NCBI GenBank assembly: GCA_050949165.1
Contig: JBMNFF010000009.1
Span: 253,984-317,983, forward strand
Source: DAIOXA01 sp050949165
GTDB taxonomy: Bacteria > Bacillota > Proteinivoracia > UBA4975
Reading direction: 5' to 3'
Length of the DNA: 64,000 bases
In this document: positions 24,436 through 33,496 of the stretch, in pieces
Numbering within the stretch: position 1 is the stretch's first letter
How the letters are laid out: the number at the start of each line of letters is the position of its first letter
Program-made: the position numbers and the translations under genes
The notes under the pieces: generated by a model
Told to the model about the DNA's origin: nothing
The model's input: only the letters and a program-made list of their open reading frames with translations
Databases searched by the model: none

Positions 24436-25581
24436 ATGGTGAAAAAATACCTGGCGTTATTCATTGCACTTGTCCTTGTGGTGGCAGCTTTACCCATTAC
24501 AGCAGCTGCTGCCGGTGATTCAGAAGAGACAGATCCTGTCATAGTGGTCACCGACCAAACCGAGGACCCGGACCAGGGGGAACCCGATGAGGGCGAGCCC
24601 ACTGAGGGCGATCCCGATGAAGGTGAACCCACCGAGGGCGAGCCTACCGAGGGTGATCCCGATGAAGGCGAACCCAACGAGGGCGAGCCCGATGACAAGG
24701 ATCCCGGCCTCCTTCCCGATTCTCCCTTCTATTTCATAAAGCGCTTTATCGAGAACATAAAGGTCTGGTTTACTTTTAGCCAGGAGCGCAAGACCGATTT
24801 GTTGGCGGAATTGGTGGAGAAACGGGAAGCAGAACTCTTGGCCCTGGAGGAAAAATACTCAGACACAGAGATGACGGAAAGGCAAAAGGCCATCCTTCAG
24901 GAGGCGGCTCAGGAACTGGAAGCCGTTGCCGAGAACCTCTTTGAGCGCCTGATCGGTGAGGAAGAAGACCTGGAAAGCCTGGAGTTGACAGAAGAAGCTG
25001 TGGCCAAGCTGGAGACTGCCCTGGAAAGCCTCGGCCAAGCTCTGGAACGGGTTATTGACGAGGAGGATTCCGGCCAGGACCCGGAGCCCGGTGAAGATGA
25101 AGATGATGAAGGCAACGGCAAGCTCACCAAGCTGGAAAAATATCAGCAGCGGATTCACCACCTGGAACAGATTCGGGATAGGAACCCCGAGTCTTGCCAT
25201 AGCGGTTTAAATCGGGCCATCGAGAATGCCCGGCGCCAGCAGGCCAGGTGGGCGGAAAAACATGGCATTCCTGTCTCCGAGGAAGAAGAGCCCTCTGCCG
25301 ATGAAGAATCTGCCGGCCCGGAAGCTGAAGAACCCGTTGACCTCGAAGCGGAAGAGCCGGAAGTTGAGGAGCCATCCGTTAACCTCAAATACTCTGGGGC
25401 AGAGGCTGAAGAGGACGCCCAGGACAATGGCAATAAAGGAAAGGGCAATAACGGCAATAAAAAGGATAAAGGCAACAACGGAAACAAGGGCAACAACGGC
25501 AACAGTAAGGGAAAGGGCAATAACGGCAACGGCAACAAGAAGAGCAACAACGGCAATAAGAAAAAGGGCATGGGAAACTGA
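24436..25581 (+). CDS. Secreted acidic DUF5667-like protein with repeats
   Basis: 381 residues. A signal peptide (1-26, ending AAAAG) is followed by ~45 residues of acidic repeats of the type GEP(T/D)EGDPDE. A DUF5667-like helical domain begins at LLPDSPFYFIKRFIENIKVW (about 93-112), then long acidic helices follow. The last ~60 residues are low-complexity N/G/K (NNGNKGKG-like), a basic tail that contrasts with the acidic body. GGAGGG precedes the start; ATG 24436 and GTG 24439 are both possible. Probably exported and wall- or surface-associated through the basic tail; function unknown. It is the gene before the ornithine operon, separated by a terminator. Confidence 0.75.
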   Translation: MVKKYLALFIALVLVVAALPITAAAAGDSEETDPVIVVTDQTEDPDQGEPDEGEPTEGDPDEGEPTEGEPTEGDPDEGEPNEGEPDDKDPGLLPDSPFYFIKRFIENIKVWFTFSQERKTDLLAELVEKREAELLALEEKYSDTEMTERQKAILQEAAQELEAVAENLFERLIGEEEDLESLELTEEAVAKLETALESLGQALERVIDEEDSGQDPEPGEDEDDEGNGKLTKLEKYQQRIHHLEQIRDRNPESCHSGLNRAIENARRQQARWAEKHGIPVSEEEEPSADEESAGPEAEEPVDLEAEEPEVEEPSVNLKYSGAEAEEDAQDNGNKGKGNNGNKKDKGNNGNKGNNGNSKGKGNNGNGNKKSNNGNKKKGMGN

Positions 25582-25601
25582 CCTCACCGCAAAAAAATCT
25601 G

Positions 25602-25638
25602 CACCCCTCCGCCGGATATCTGGCAGGAGGGGTGTTTT
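25602..25638 (+). terminator. Terminator after the acidic secreted protein
   Basis: CACCCCTCC / GGAGGGGTG (25602-25610, 25626-25634) with an inner GCC/GGC pair, followed by TTTTCT. It insulates the ornithine operon promoter. Confidence 0.82.
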
Positions 25639-25675
25639 CTGTGGGCCGGAGCCCAGGGCGGGCCCACCGGCAATG

Positions 25676-25691
25676 TGGTATGTTTTTTGCA
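25676..25691 (+). promoter_or_regulatory. Sigma-54 promoter of the ornithine operon
   Basis: TGGTATGTTTTTTGCA fits TGGYAYRNNNNTTGCW at every fixed position, with GG (25677-25678) and GC (25689-25690) 10 nt apart. It lies about 50 nt before the ord start and after a terminator. The RocR-like activator at 19723-21348 is the obvious partner. Confidence 0.88.
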
Positions 25692-25741
25692 TTAGGACAG
25701 GGGGAAACCTAAGTATAATAATGGCAAAAGGAGTGTTGGTT

Positions 25742-26770
25742 GTGACGGTAAAGGTAATTCACTGGGGCCTGGGCGCCATGGGCGGCGGAATGGCCAAACT
25801 TTTGGATACCAAACATGGGGTGGAAAGCGTCGCTGCCATCGATGCCGCCCCCGACAAGCAGGGCAAGACCATGGCAGAACTCCTGGGGGTTAAGAGCCAG
25901 GCAGTCATCAGCAATGACCCGGCTCAGGCCCTCAAGGCCGAGGCCGATGTGGTGCTCATCGCCACCGGTTCTTTTACCAGGGAGGTCTATCCCCAGGTGG
26001 TTCAGGCCATCGAGGCCAAGAAGAACGTAATCTGCATCGCCGAAGAGATGGCCTTTCCCCGGCAGCAGCAGCCGGAACTGGCAGAGAAAATCCACAAACT
26101 GGCCCTGGAGAACAATGTCACTGTCCTGGGCACCGGCATCAATCCCGGCTTTGTCCTGGACCTGCTGATTGTGGCCTTGACCGGCGTCTGCTTCGATGTC
26201 AAGGAAATCAAGGCCTCCCGCATCAACGACCTCTCGCCCTTTGGCCCCACCGTCATGAAGACCCAAGGCGTAGGGACTACCCCCGAGGAATTCGCAGCCG
26301 GAGTTGAAGCCGGCGACATCGTCGGCCATGTGGGCTTCCCCGAGTCCATGGCCATGATCGCCGCCGCCCTGGGCTGGGAGCTGGATGAAATCCGCCAGAC
26401 CAAGGAACCCATCATAGCCGGGAAGTATAGAGAGACGCCCCATGTCAAGGTCCAGCCCGGCCTGGTGGCCGGTTGTCGTCATATCGCCTATGGCATCAAG
26501 GATGGCAAGACGGTAATTACCCTGATCCATCCCCAGCAGGTCCGGCCCGAGGTGGAAGGGGTGGAGACGGGAGACTTTATCGAAATCTACGGCGAGCCCA
26601 ACATTAAGCTGGCCATCCAGCCGGAAATCCCCGGCGGCATCGGCACCATCGCCCTGGCCGTCAACTCCATCCCCAATGTCATCAAGAGTGCGCCAGGCCT
26701 CAAAAATATGACCGAGCTTCCGGTGCCTGCAGCCCTGCTGACGGATATCCGGAGTCTGCTCAAGAAGTAG
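25742..26770 (+). CDS. ord: 2,4-diaminopentanoate dehydrogenase
   Basis: 342 residues from the GTG at 25742, which has AAAGGAG 8 nt upstream; the frame is open far upstream but that part has no start signal. The N-terminal Rossmann motif is VIHWGLGAMGGGMAKLL, as in dihydrodipicolinate-reductase-like dehydrogenases. The enzyme oxidatively deaminates (2R,4S)-2,4-diaminopentanoate to 2-amino-4-oxopentanoate with NAD(P)+. It is the first gene after the sigma-54 promoter and leads an operon with ortAB, oraSE and orr, which fixes the assignment. Cytosolic. Confidence 0.93.
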   Translation: MTVKVIHWGLGAMGGGMAKLLDTKHGVESVAAIDAAPDKQGKTMAELLGVKSQAVISNDPAQALKAEADVVLIATGSFTREVYPQVVQAIEAKKNVICIAEEMAFPRQQQPELAEKIHKLALENNVTVLGTGINPGFVLDLLIVALTGVCFDVKEIKASRINDLSPFGPTVMKTQGVGTTPEEFAAGVEAGDIVGHVGFPESMAMIAAALGWELDEIRQTKEPIIAGKYRETPHVKVQPGLVAGCRHIAYGIKDGKTVITLIHPQQVRPEVEGVETGDFIEIYGEPNIKLAIQPEIPGGIGTIALAVNSIPNVIKSAPGLKNMTELPVPAALLTDIRSLLKK

Positions 26771-26781
26771 GAGGGAATTAT

Positions 26782-27099
26782 ATGACTCAGAACCCAGTGC
26801 CTGCCGGAACCTGGGTGCAAATCCGCCAACAGATCCTCAGTCCCCAGGAGCGGGCGCCCCAGGTTCCCGCCGATACAGCTCAGGTCCCCCTGGTATTGTT
26901 GGCCAAGGGCTTTCTCATGCAAGCCGCCCGTAAGGGCGACACCGTGCAGATCAGGACCCTCAGCGACCGCATCCTGGAGGGCCAACTGGTGGAGGTTCTG
27001 CCCCGGTATAGCCATGACTTTGGCCAGTCGGTGCCGGAACTCCTGGAAATCGGGCCGCGGGTCCGGTCGCTACTGAAGGGAGGCCAAGCTCGTGACTGA
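26782..27099 (+). CDS. ortA: 2-amino-4-oxopentanoate thiolase, alpha subunit
   Basis: 105 residues, the normal size of OrtA. Typical features are GTWVQIRQQIL at the start and VPLVLLAKGFL in the middle. With OrtB it splits 2-amino-4-oxopentanoate with CoA into acetyl-CoA and alanine. GGAGGGAATTAT precedes the ATG. It overlaps ortB by 8 bp. Identification rests on size, these motifs and gene order; on its own it is a small protein with little catalytic sequence. Confidence 0.9.
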   Translation: MTQNPVPAGTWVQIRQQILSPQERAPQVPADTAQVPLVLLAKGFLMQAARKGDTVQIRTLSDRILEGQLVEVLPRYSHDFGQSVPELLEIGPRVRSLLKGGQARD

Positions 27100-28495
27100 C
27101 AACAGTTATCAGGCAGTGATGGCCCGCAGCAATGAAATCATGAAGAAAGCTGTGGGCATGGATTATTCTCAGTTTGCCAGGGGGCGCCTGGCCTTTGACT
27201 ACCAGGCCATGATGACGGAAGCCGGATACAGCCTCGAAGAAGTGGTGGCCATCCAGCGGGAAACCGGCGTCGGCAACACCCCCCTCTATGAGCTCAAGAA
27301 TATTACCGAATTGGTGCGCCAGACGGCGGCCCCGGGCAAGGGGGCGCGGATCTTCCTCAAGGACGAGGCCGCCAACCCCTCGGGCAGTTTCAAAGCCCGC
27401 CGGGCAGCCCTCTCCGTCTACCATGCCGCCAGGCACGGTTACCCCGGCGTTGTGGCCGCCACCAGCGGCAATTACGGAGCCGCCGTGGCTTCCCAGGCCG
27501 CCATGCGGGGTTTGAAGTGCATCGTCATCCAGGAAGCCTTTGACAGCCGCGGCGTCTACCAGCCGGAAATCGCCGAAAAGGGCCGGGCCTGTGAAGCCTA
27601 TGGCGCCGAGGTCCTCCAGCTTTCGGTGGGCCCGGAGCTCTTCTATGTCTTCCTGCGCACCCTGGAGGAGACGGGCTTCTTCAACTCGTCCCTGTACACC
27701 CCCTTTGCCATCGCCGGGGTGGAGACCCTGGGCTGGGAAATTGTCCACCAGCTCCGGGAGCAGTATCAGACAAAGCCCGACATGGTGGTGGTAACCCATG
27801 CCGGCGGCGGCAACCTCACCGGCACCGCCCGGGGCCTGCGCAAGGCGGGCAGCCAGGCGACGGTGGTGGGGGCCAGCGTCGACCTCAAAGGCCTGCACAT
27901 GGCCAGCGACAAGGACTTTAACCGCAAATCCTTTACCACCGGGCACACCGGTTTTGGCGTTCCCTTTGCCACTTGGCCCGATCGGGCCGATGTTCCCAGG
28001 AACGCTGCCCGGCCCCTGCGCTATATGGACCGCTATGTCACCGTCACCCAGGGCGAGGCCTTTTACGTCACCGAACTCTTGGCTCAGTTGGAGGGCCTGG
28101 AGCGGGGACCGGCGGGCAATGTTTCCCTGGCAGCGGCCATGGCCCTGGCCCGGGAACTGGAGCGGGACCAAGTCCTGGTGGTTCAGGAGACTGAATACAC
28201 CGGCGCCGGCAAGCATGTCACCGCCCAGCTCAGCTTTGCCCGGCAAAACGGCATTGAAATCAGCGTCGGCGACCCGGCCGAGAGCGTACCGGGCAAGTCC
28301 ATCATCCTGCCCCGGCATCCCAGCCAGATCCGCGCCGTCGACCTGGACCTGGATAGCTTAAGGCGGTCGTACATCAAGAATGCCCTGGCCCAATTGGCGG
28401 GAGAAGAACCGGCTCTGGAAGACATCAGCTTCCTGGCCGAAGACTGTCGCTGTACACCAGAGTTCATTCAATCAATTGCCTGGGAGGATAGATAA
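27092..28495 (+). CDS. ortB: 2-amino-4-oxopentanoate thiolase, beta subunit (PLP)
   Basis: 467 residues from a GTG with GGGAGGC upstream. It belongs to the fold-type II PLP family (threonine synthase/cysteine synthase-like). The PLP lysine is in NPSGSFKARRAA, and the phosphate-binding asparagine/glycine loop is in AATSGNYGAAVAS. It carries the thiolytic chemistry of the OrtAB complex. Stop and oraS start share one base (TAATG), so translation is coupled. Length and motifs are normal. Confidence 0.92.
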   Translation: MTDNSYQAVMARSNEIMKKAVGMDYSQFARGRLAFDYQAMMTEAGYSLEEVVAIQRETGVGNTPLYELKNITELVRQTAAPGKGARIFLKDEAANPSGSFKARRAALSVYHAARHGYPGVVAATSGNYGAAVASQAAMRGLKCIVIQEAFDSRGVYQPEIAEKGRACEAYGAEVLQLSVGPELFYVFLRTLEETGFFNSSLYTPFAIAGVETLGWEIVHQLREQYQTKPDMVVVTHAGGGNLTGTARGLRKAGSQATVVGASVDLKGLHMASDKDFNRKSFTTGHTGFGVPFATWPDRADVPRNAARPLRYMDRYVTVTQGEAFYVTELLAQLEGLERGPAGNVSLAAAMALARELERDQVLVVQETEYTGAGKHVTAQLSFARQNGIEISVGDPAESVPGKSIILPRHPSQIRAVDLDLDSLRRSYIKNALAQLAGEEPALEDISFLAEDCRCTPEFIQSIAWEDR

Positions 28496-28860
28496 TGGAA
28501 CGCATAGACGATTTTCAAGAGCGGCGTCAGCACTTGGCCGGGCTCAGCGATGAGGAGCTGAACCAGCGGTTTTGGGAGCTCCTGGAGCAGGTGGTGGAAC
28601 CCTTGGCCCAGCTGGCCCAGACCCACACCTCCCCTGCCATTGAGCGCTCGGTCTTGTTGCGCATGGGATTCAGCAGCTTAGAGGCCAAGGCCATAGTGGA
28701 AAAATGCCAGGAGCTAGGGCTCCTGGGCAAGGGAGCCGGTCACGTCGTCCTCAGGGCGGCGGAAATTTCCGGCAAGCCCTATCGGGAAGCCGGCCTGGCC
28801 TTGATCCAGGGCGACCTCTGGCCCCAGGTGGAAGCCGAGTTTGCAGGAGGTGTGAAGTAA
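28495..28860 (+). CDS. oraS: D-ornithine 4,5-aminomutase, S subunit
   Basis: 121 residues, the usual size. The protein is helical (FQERRQHLAGLSDEELNQRF near the start) and has no cofactor motif of its own; it completes the OraSE heterodimer. The complex moves the terminal amino group of D-ornithine to C4, giving 2,4-diaminopentanoate, using PLP and adenosylcobalamin bound by OraE. It overlaps ortB by 1 nt and oraE by 1 nt (TAATG at both borders), which favours equal synthesis. Confidence 0.92.
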   Translation: MERIDDFQERRQHLAGLSDEELNQRFWELLEQVVEPLAQLAQTHTSPAIERSVLLRMGFSSLEAKAIVEKCQELGLLGKGAGHVVLRAAEISGKPYREAGLALIQGDLWPQVEAEFAGGVK

Positions 28861-31055
28861 TGACGCAGAAGGTCAATGAGAAGCTCAATATCCAGGAGAT
28901 CCTGCAGGACTTGGAGAACTACCGCCCCCGGCGCAAGGGGTGGACCTGGCGCAAACCCCTGCCCCGGGACACCCAGATCGGGCCCTTTAAATACAAGCAG
29001 ATCTCAGAATCTCTAAAAAACAGCATTCCCCTGCCCGCCGCCAAGTACTTCGGCGGCATCGATCCCCAGCCCGATTGCGTCATCACCACCGAAATCGCCT
29101 CGGGCCGCTTTGAAGACGATATCCGGCGCATGCGCATGGCAGCCTGGCATGGCGCCGACCACATCATGGTCATCCGCACCGCCGGCCAGAGCCATTATGA
29201 CGGCCTCATCGAAGGTTCTCCCGAAGGCATCGGCGGCGTGCCCATCACCCGCAAGCAACTGCGGGCCACCCGCAAGGCCCTGGACATGGTTGAAGACGAA
29301 GTGGGCCGTCCCATCAATTTCCACTCCTATGTCAGCGGCGTGGCCGGCCCCGACATCGCCGTGCTCTTTGCCGAAGAGGGTGTCAACGGCGCCCATCAGG
29401 ACCCCCAGTACAACGTGCTCTACCGCAATGTCAACATGGTTCGGTCCTTTGTGGATGCCGCCGTGGCCAAGAAGCTCATGGCCAGCGTCGACATGCTCCA
29501 GATTGACGGCGCCCACAATGCCAACGCCACCGCTCGGGAGGCCTGGAAGGTCATGCCGGAACTCCTGGTTCAGCACGGCATCAACTCGGCCTTTTCCCTC
29601 AAGGCCGGCATGAAGAAGGAACTGATCAGCCTTTCCACCGTGCCCCCCACCGCCACCCCGGCGCCGGAGGTCTTCATGGACCTGCCCTATGCCGTTGCCC
29701 TCCGGGAACTCTTCCCTGGCTTTAAGATGCGGGCCCAGATGAATACCAAGTACATGGAGGCCGATCCCCGGGAAGTCACCGTCACCCACGCCATGAACCT
29801 CTTGATCTCGCGCCTGACCAGCGTCGACATCCAGAGCACCATCACCCCCGACGAGGGCCGCAATGTGCCCTGGCATTACAATAACATTGCCGGCGTCAAC
29901 ACCGCCAAGCAGATGCTCATCGGCCTGGATGGCATCAAGGAACTGGTGGAGCTGAAAAAGGACGGCGTCCTCCGGGAAAAGGTGCGGGAGCTAAAGGAAA
30001 GGGCCGTTCTCTTCCTGGAAGAGATCATCGCGGTGGGCGGCTATTTTGAGGCTGTCCAGCAAGGCTTCTTCGTCGATTCCGGCCTCTATCCCCAGCGCAA
30101 TGGCGACGGCATTGCCCGGCAAATTGGCGGTGGCGTCGGCGCCGATTCGGTATGCCCCCGGGATGAGGATTACCTGGCTCCCGTCTGCCACCACTACGGC
30201 GACAATAACTTGCCCGCCGGCACCGCCAAGCCTTGTGACCTCATCGGAGGCTGCACTCTCTGCCATCCCGAAAAGATTATCTATATCGACGAGCTGGATG
30301 AAGAGGACAACGTGGCCCGGCGCATGGCTGCCAAGGCAGAACATCGGGAGCAGGGCCTGCTGCGCCCTGAAGTGGAATGGTATGCCGATGGCACCATCAG
30401 CATGCAGCTCTTCTTCCCCACCGCTGCCCGGGTGGCCGAATATGCCGCCCTGGCCCTGGCAGAAAAGATGGGAATCAAAGAAGCGGAAGTCATCAACCGT
30501 CTGCCCATGCACCCCGCCGAGGGCACCTTCCTGGAGCTCAAGGGCAGGGTAGAGATCGACATCGACCCCGCCACCCTGGAAATTCCCGAAGAAGTGTCCC
30601 TCCTCTCGGAAGAGGAGATACGCAAGTGTATTAAAGAAAAGCCCATGGTCATCGTAGCCGCCACCGTGGGCCAGGACGAGCACTCGGTGGGCATGCGGGA
30701 AATCATCGACATCAAGCATGGCGGCATCGAAGGCTACGGCATCCAGTGTCACTACCTGGGCACATCGGTGCCCATCGAGAAGGTGGTGGACGCCGCCATC
30801 GAAACCGCCGCCGATGCCATCCTCATCAGCACCATCATCACCCATGCCGAGATTCACCGCATCAATATGCGCAAGCTCAACGACCTCTGCAAGGAAAAGG
30901 GTATCCGGGAAAAGATAATCCTGGTGGCCGGCGGTACCCAGGTCACCAATGATATCGCCGTGGAAGAGGGCATGGATGCCGGCTTCGGGCGCGGCACCAA
31001 GGGCCACCACGTAGCCAGCTTCCTGGTGGAAAAGCGTCGGGCCCTCAAGGGGTGA
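28860..31055 (+). CDS. oraE: D-ornithine 4,5-aminomutase, E subunit (B12/PLP)
   Basis: 731 residues from the ATG at 28860 (CAGGAGGTG upstream); the open frame extends further up inside oraS but the start here is unambiguous. The C-terminal Rossmann-like cobalamin domain has the base-off motif D-x-H-x-x-G in VGQDEHSVGM, followed by GTSVPIEKVVDAA. A cysteine-rich stretch (CDLIGGCTLCHPEK) lies near residue 460. The TIM-barrel half binds PLP. It is the radical-generating subunit of ornithine aminomutase. The enzyme needs a reactivating chaperone, and a MutL-like gene follows 7 nt later. Confidence 0.95.
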   Translation: MTQKVNEKLNIQEILQDLENYRPRRKGWTWRKPLPRDTQIGPFKYKQISESLKNSIPLPAAKYFGGIDPQPDCVITTEIASGRFEDDIRRMRMAAWHGADHIMVIRTAGQSHYDGLIEGSPEGIGGVPITRKQLRATRKALDMVEDEVGRPINFHSYVSGVAGPDIAVLFAEEGVNGAHQDPQYNVLYRNVNMVRSFVDAAVAKKLMASVDMLQIDGAHNANATAREAWKVMPELLVQHGINSAFSLKAGMKKELISLSTVPPTATPAPEVFMDLPYAVALRELFPGFKMRAQMNTKYMEADPREVTVTHAMNLLISRLTSVDIQSTITPDEGRNVPWHYNNIAGVNTAKQMLIGLDGIKELVELKKDGVLREKVRELKERAVLFLEEIIAVGGYFEAVQQGFFVDSGLYPQRNGDGIARQIGGGVGADSVCPRDEDYLAPVCHHYGDNNLPAGTAKPCDLIGGCTLCHPEKIIYIDELDEEDNVARRMAAKAEHREQGLLRPEVEWYADGTISMQLFFPTAARVAEYAALALAEKMGIKEAEVINRLPMHPAEGTFLELKGRVEIDIDPATLEIPEEVSLLSEEEIRKCIKEKPMVIVAATVGQDEHSVGMREIIDIKHGGIEGYGIQCHYLGTSVPIEKVVDAAIETAADAILISTIITHAEIHRINMRKLNDLCKEKGIREKIILVAGGTQVTNDIAVEEGMDAGFGRGTKGHHVASFLVEKRRALKG

Positions 31056-31062
31056 GAGTCCC

Positions 31063-32427
31063 TTGAAAGTGGAAATCATTGTGGCGGAAATCGGCAGTAC
31101 CACCACCGTGGTCAGCGGGTTTACCGACCTGGACACCCATCCCCGCCTGGTGGGCCAGGGCCAAGGCCCCACCACCGTGGAAGCGGGGGATGTTCGCCAG
31201 GGCCTCCAGGGAGCCCTGGCCGACCTGGAGGCCAAGCTGGGCGCCGGCCCCCTGGAATGGGAGCATATCTATGCCTGCAGCAGCGCTGCCGGCGGCCTCA
31301 AGATGACGGTCCACGGCCTGGTCTATGACATGACGGCCAGGGCAGCCCGGGAGGCCGCCCTGGGCGCCGGCGCCGTCCTCCACCATGTGACGGCTGGCCC
31401 CATCTCCGATACCGACCTGGACAAGATCCGCCAGACCCAGCCCAATATCATCCTCCTGGCTGGCGGCGTGGACTATGGGGAGGCCCAGATCATCCTGGAC
31501 AATGCCCGCAAGCTGGCCAGCCTCAACCTGTCCATTCCCCTGATCTACGCCGGGAATGTCGCCATCCAGGCAGATATCGAGGAAATCTTCCGGGGGACTG
31601 CCTACCAGCTTCGGGTGGTGGAAAATGTCTACCCGCGCATCGACGAGCTGAATGTCGAGCCCACCCGCCAGGCCATCCAGGCGGCCTTTGAAGAGCACAT
31701 CGTCCATGCCCCGGGCATGGGCAGAATCCGGGACCTGGTGGACGGGCCCATCCAGCCGGTGCCCGGCGCAGTCCTGAAGGCCGCCATCACCCTCTACCAC
31801 AGCTTGGGAGACCTGATAGTCTTTGATGTGGGCGGGGCTACCACCGACCTGCATTCCGTCACCCCGGGCTCCGATGAGGTCAACTCCATCCTCATCAGTC
31901 CCGAGCCCCTGGCCAAGCGCACCGTGGAAGGGGACTTGGGTGTGTATCGCAATGCCCACAATCTCATGGACTTAATCGGCCGGGAAAACCTCAGCGTCCG
32001 CCTGGGGACAGCCGAGCTGGAGGTATTAATCGTCCCCATCCCCCGCAGCCCGGCAGAGATGGAATTTGCCCAGGAGCTGGCCGGGGCGGCGGTAAAGACC
32101 GCCCTGGACCGCCATGCCGGCAGGATAAAGTACATGTATGGCCCCGGCGGCAGAATGAAAATTGCCCGGGGCAAGGATCTCAGCAAGGTGCGCTACATCA
32201 TCGGCACCGGCGGCGCCCTCACCCGGCTGCCCCGGGGGCAACGGTTGCTGGAAGCCCTGCGGGGTCACCCTGACCCCAGCTTCCTGGGGCCCGGCGCCGA
32301 GGCCAGGGTGCTCCTGGACAAAGAGTACATCATGGCTGCCGCCGGCGTCCTGGCCAACAGCCACCCTCAGGCTGCGGTACAGCTGATTCTGGCTTCCATG
32401 GGAATGAGAGAGGGGGAAGGCAGATGA
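31063..32427 (+). CDS. MutL/GlmL-like ATPase, likely aminomutase reactivase
   Basis: 454 residues from a TTG with GGGGTGAG upstream. It belongs to the MutL family, an actin/Hsp70-fold (ASKHA) group: phosphate-1 loop VAEIGSTTT at the start, phosphate-2 loop IVFDVGGATTDLH near 255, and an adenosine motif IIGTGGALTRL near 385. In glutamate mutase and ornithine operons such proteins are thought to reactivate B12-dependent mutases after cofactor damage. It sits directly after oraE and overlaps orr by 4 nt. Role inferred from family and context. Confidence 0.88.
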   Translation: MKVEIIVAEIGSTTTVVSGFTDLDTHPRLVGQGQGPTTVEAGDVRQGLQGALADLEAKLGAGPLEWEHIYACSSAAGGLKMTVHGLVYDMTARAAREAALGAGAVLHHVTAGPISDTDLDKIRQTQPNIILLAGGVDYGEAQIILDNARKLASLNLSIPLIYAGNVAIQADIEEIFRGTAYQLRVVENVYPRIDELNVEPTRQAIQAAFEEHIVHAPGMGRIRDLVDGPIQPVPGAVLKAAITLYHSLGDLIVFDVGGATTDLHSVTPGSDEVNSILISPEPLAKRTVEGDLGVYRNAHNLMDLIGRENLSVRLGTAELEVLIVPIPRSPAEMEFAQELAGAAVKTALDRHAGRIKYMYGPGGRMKIARGKDLSKVRYIIGTGGALTRLPRGQRLLEALRGHPDPSFLGPGAEARVLLDKEYIMAAAGVLANSHPQAAVQLILASMGMREGEGR

Positions 32428-33482
32428 ATCCCAGGCTCTTCATCGACCTGAAAAAAATAGAGGCAAATGCCCGCCTCCTGGCCGACCTCTGCCGTCGCCA
32501 TGGCATCGAGCCGGTGGGGGTGACCAAGGCAACCTGCGGCGATCCCCAGGTGGCCCGGGCCATGCTGGCCGGGGGGTTCACAATGCTGGGGGAATCCCGC
32601 CTGGAAAATGCCCGCCGCCTGCGGGCTGGGGGGATTACCGCTCCCCTCTTCCTCCTGCGGCTGCCCATGCCCAGCCAGGCGGCGGAGGTGGTCAGGTTAT
32701 TCCAGTGCAGCCTAAACTCCGAACCCGCCACCATCAGGGCCCTGAATGCCGCCGCGGCCCAGGCCGGGCTCATCCACCAGATCATCCTCATGGTGGACCT
32801 GGGTGACCTCAGGGAGGGAATCTGGCCCGATGATTTGGAAACCACGGTTCAGCAAGTAAAGGGCTTGGGCAATATCCGCTTGCTGGGCCTGGGCGCCAAT
32901 TTGACCTGCTACGGCGGAGTCATCCCCACCCGGGAAAACCTGGGCAAGCTACTGGAGTACAACCGGCGGGCCGAGGAAATCTACTCCCAGCCCCTGCCGG
33001 TGATATCCGGGGGTAACTCCAGCAGCCTGCCCTTGCTCCTCCAGGGGCAATTGCCCTCGGTCAGCCAGTTGCGTCTGGGCGAGAGCGTAATCCTGGGCCG
33101 GGAGACTGTGGCCCGGACGCCCATCCCCGGCGCCCACCTTGACTGCTTCCAACTTCAGGCCGAAATCATAGAGCTGAGGAAAAAGCCCTCGGTGCCCATC
33201 GGAGAAATAGGCCAGGATGCCTTTGGCGGCACCCCCGTTTTCCAGGACCGGGGTGTCCACCGCCGAGCCATCCTCGCCCTGGGCCGCCAGGATGTGGCAG
33301 TGGACAGCCTCCTGCCGCCCCCGGGCACAGAAATCCTGGGGGCCAGCAGCGACCACCTGCTCCTGGATGTCAGCAGATATCCAGAGCCCTTGGCTGTGGG
33401 CGATTGCCTTACCTTTGACCTGGGGTACGGGGCGCTATTGGCTGCCATGACCTCGGCCTATGTAAAAAAGGAATACCGGTAA
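32424..33482 (+). CDS. orr: Ornithine racemase (PLP, alanine-racemase fold)
   Basis: 352 residues. The N-terminal TIM-barrel starts MNPRLFIDLKKIEANARLL and the PLP lysine is in GVTKATCGD near residue 35. ISGGNSSSLPLL near 195 is the phosphate-binding part and LRLGESVILGRE near 215 is typical of Orr-type racemases. It converts L-ornithine to D-ornithine, the substrate of OraSE. The start overlaps the MutL-like gene by 4 nt (ATGA). The operon context makes ornithine rather than alanine the substrate. Confidence 0.92.
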   Translation: MNPRLFIDLKKIEANARLLADLCRRHGIEPVGVTKATCGDPQVARAMLAGGFTMLGESRLENARRLRAGGITAPLFLLRLPMPSQAAEVVRLFQCSLNSEPATIRALNAAAAQAGLIHQIILMVDLGDLREGIWPDDLETTVQQVKGLGNIRLLGLGANLTCYGGVIPTRENLGKLLEYNRRAEEIYSQPLPVISGGNSSSLPLLLQGQLPSVSQLRLGESVILGRETVARTPIPGAHLDCFQLQAEIIELRKKPSVPIGEIGQDAFGGTPVFQDRGVHRRAILALGRQDVAVDSLLPPPGTEILGASSDHLLLDVSRYPEPLAVGDCLTFDLGYGALLAAMTSAYVKKEYR

Positions 33483-33496
33483 AGGGAGGTAGCGCA

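Noticed and set aside
25226..25741. N-terminal extension of the diaminopentanoate dehydrogenase frame
   Set aside because: The frame is open by chance through the low-complexity end of the preceding gene; ribosome-binding site and family alignment place the start at 25742.
28704..28859. Upstream extension of oraE
   Set aside because: It overlaps oraS completely; CAGGAGGTG and the family start fix the ATG at 28860.
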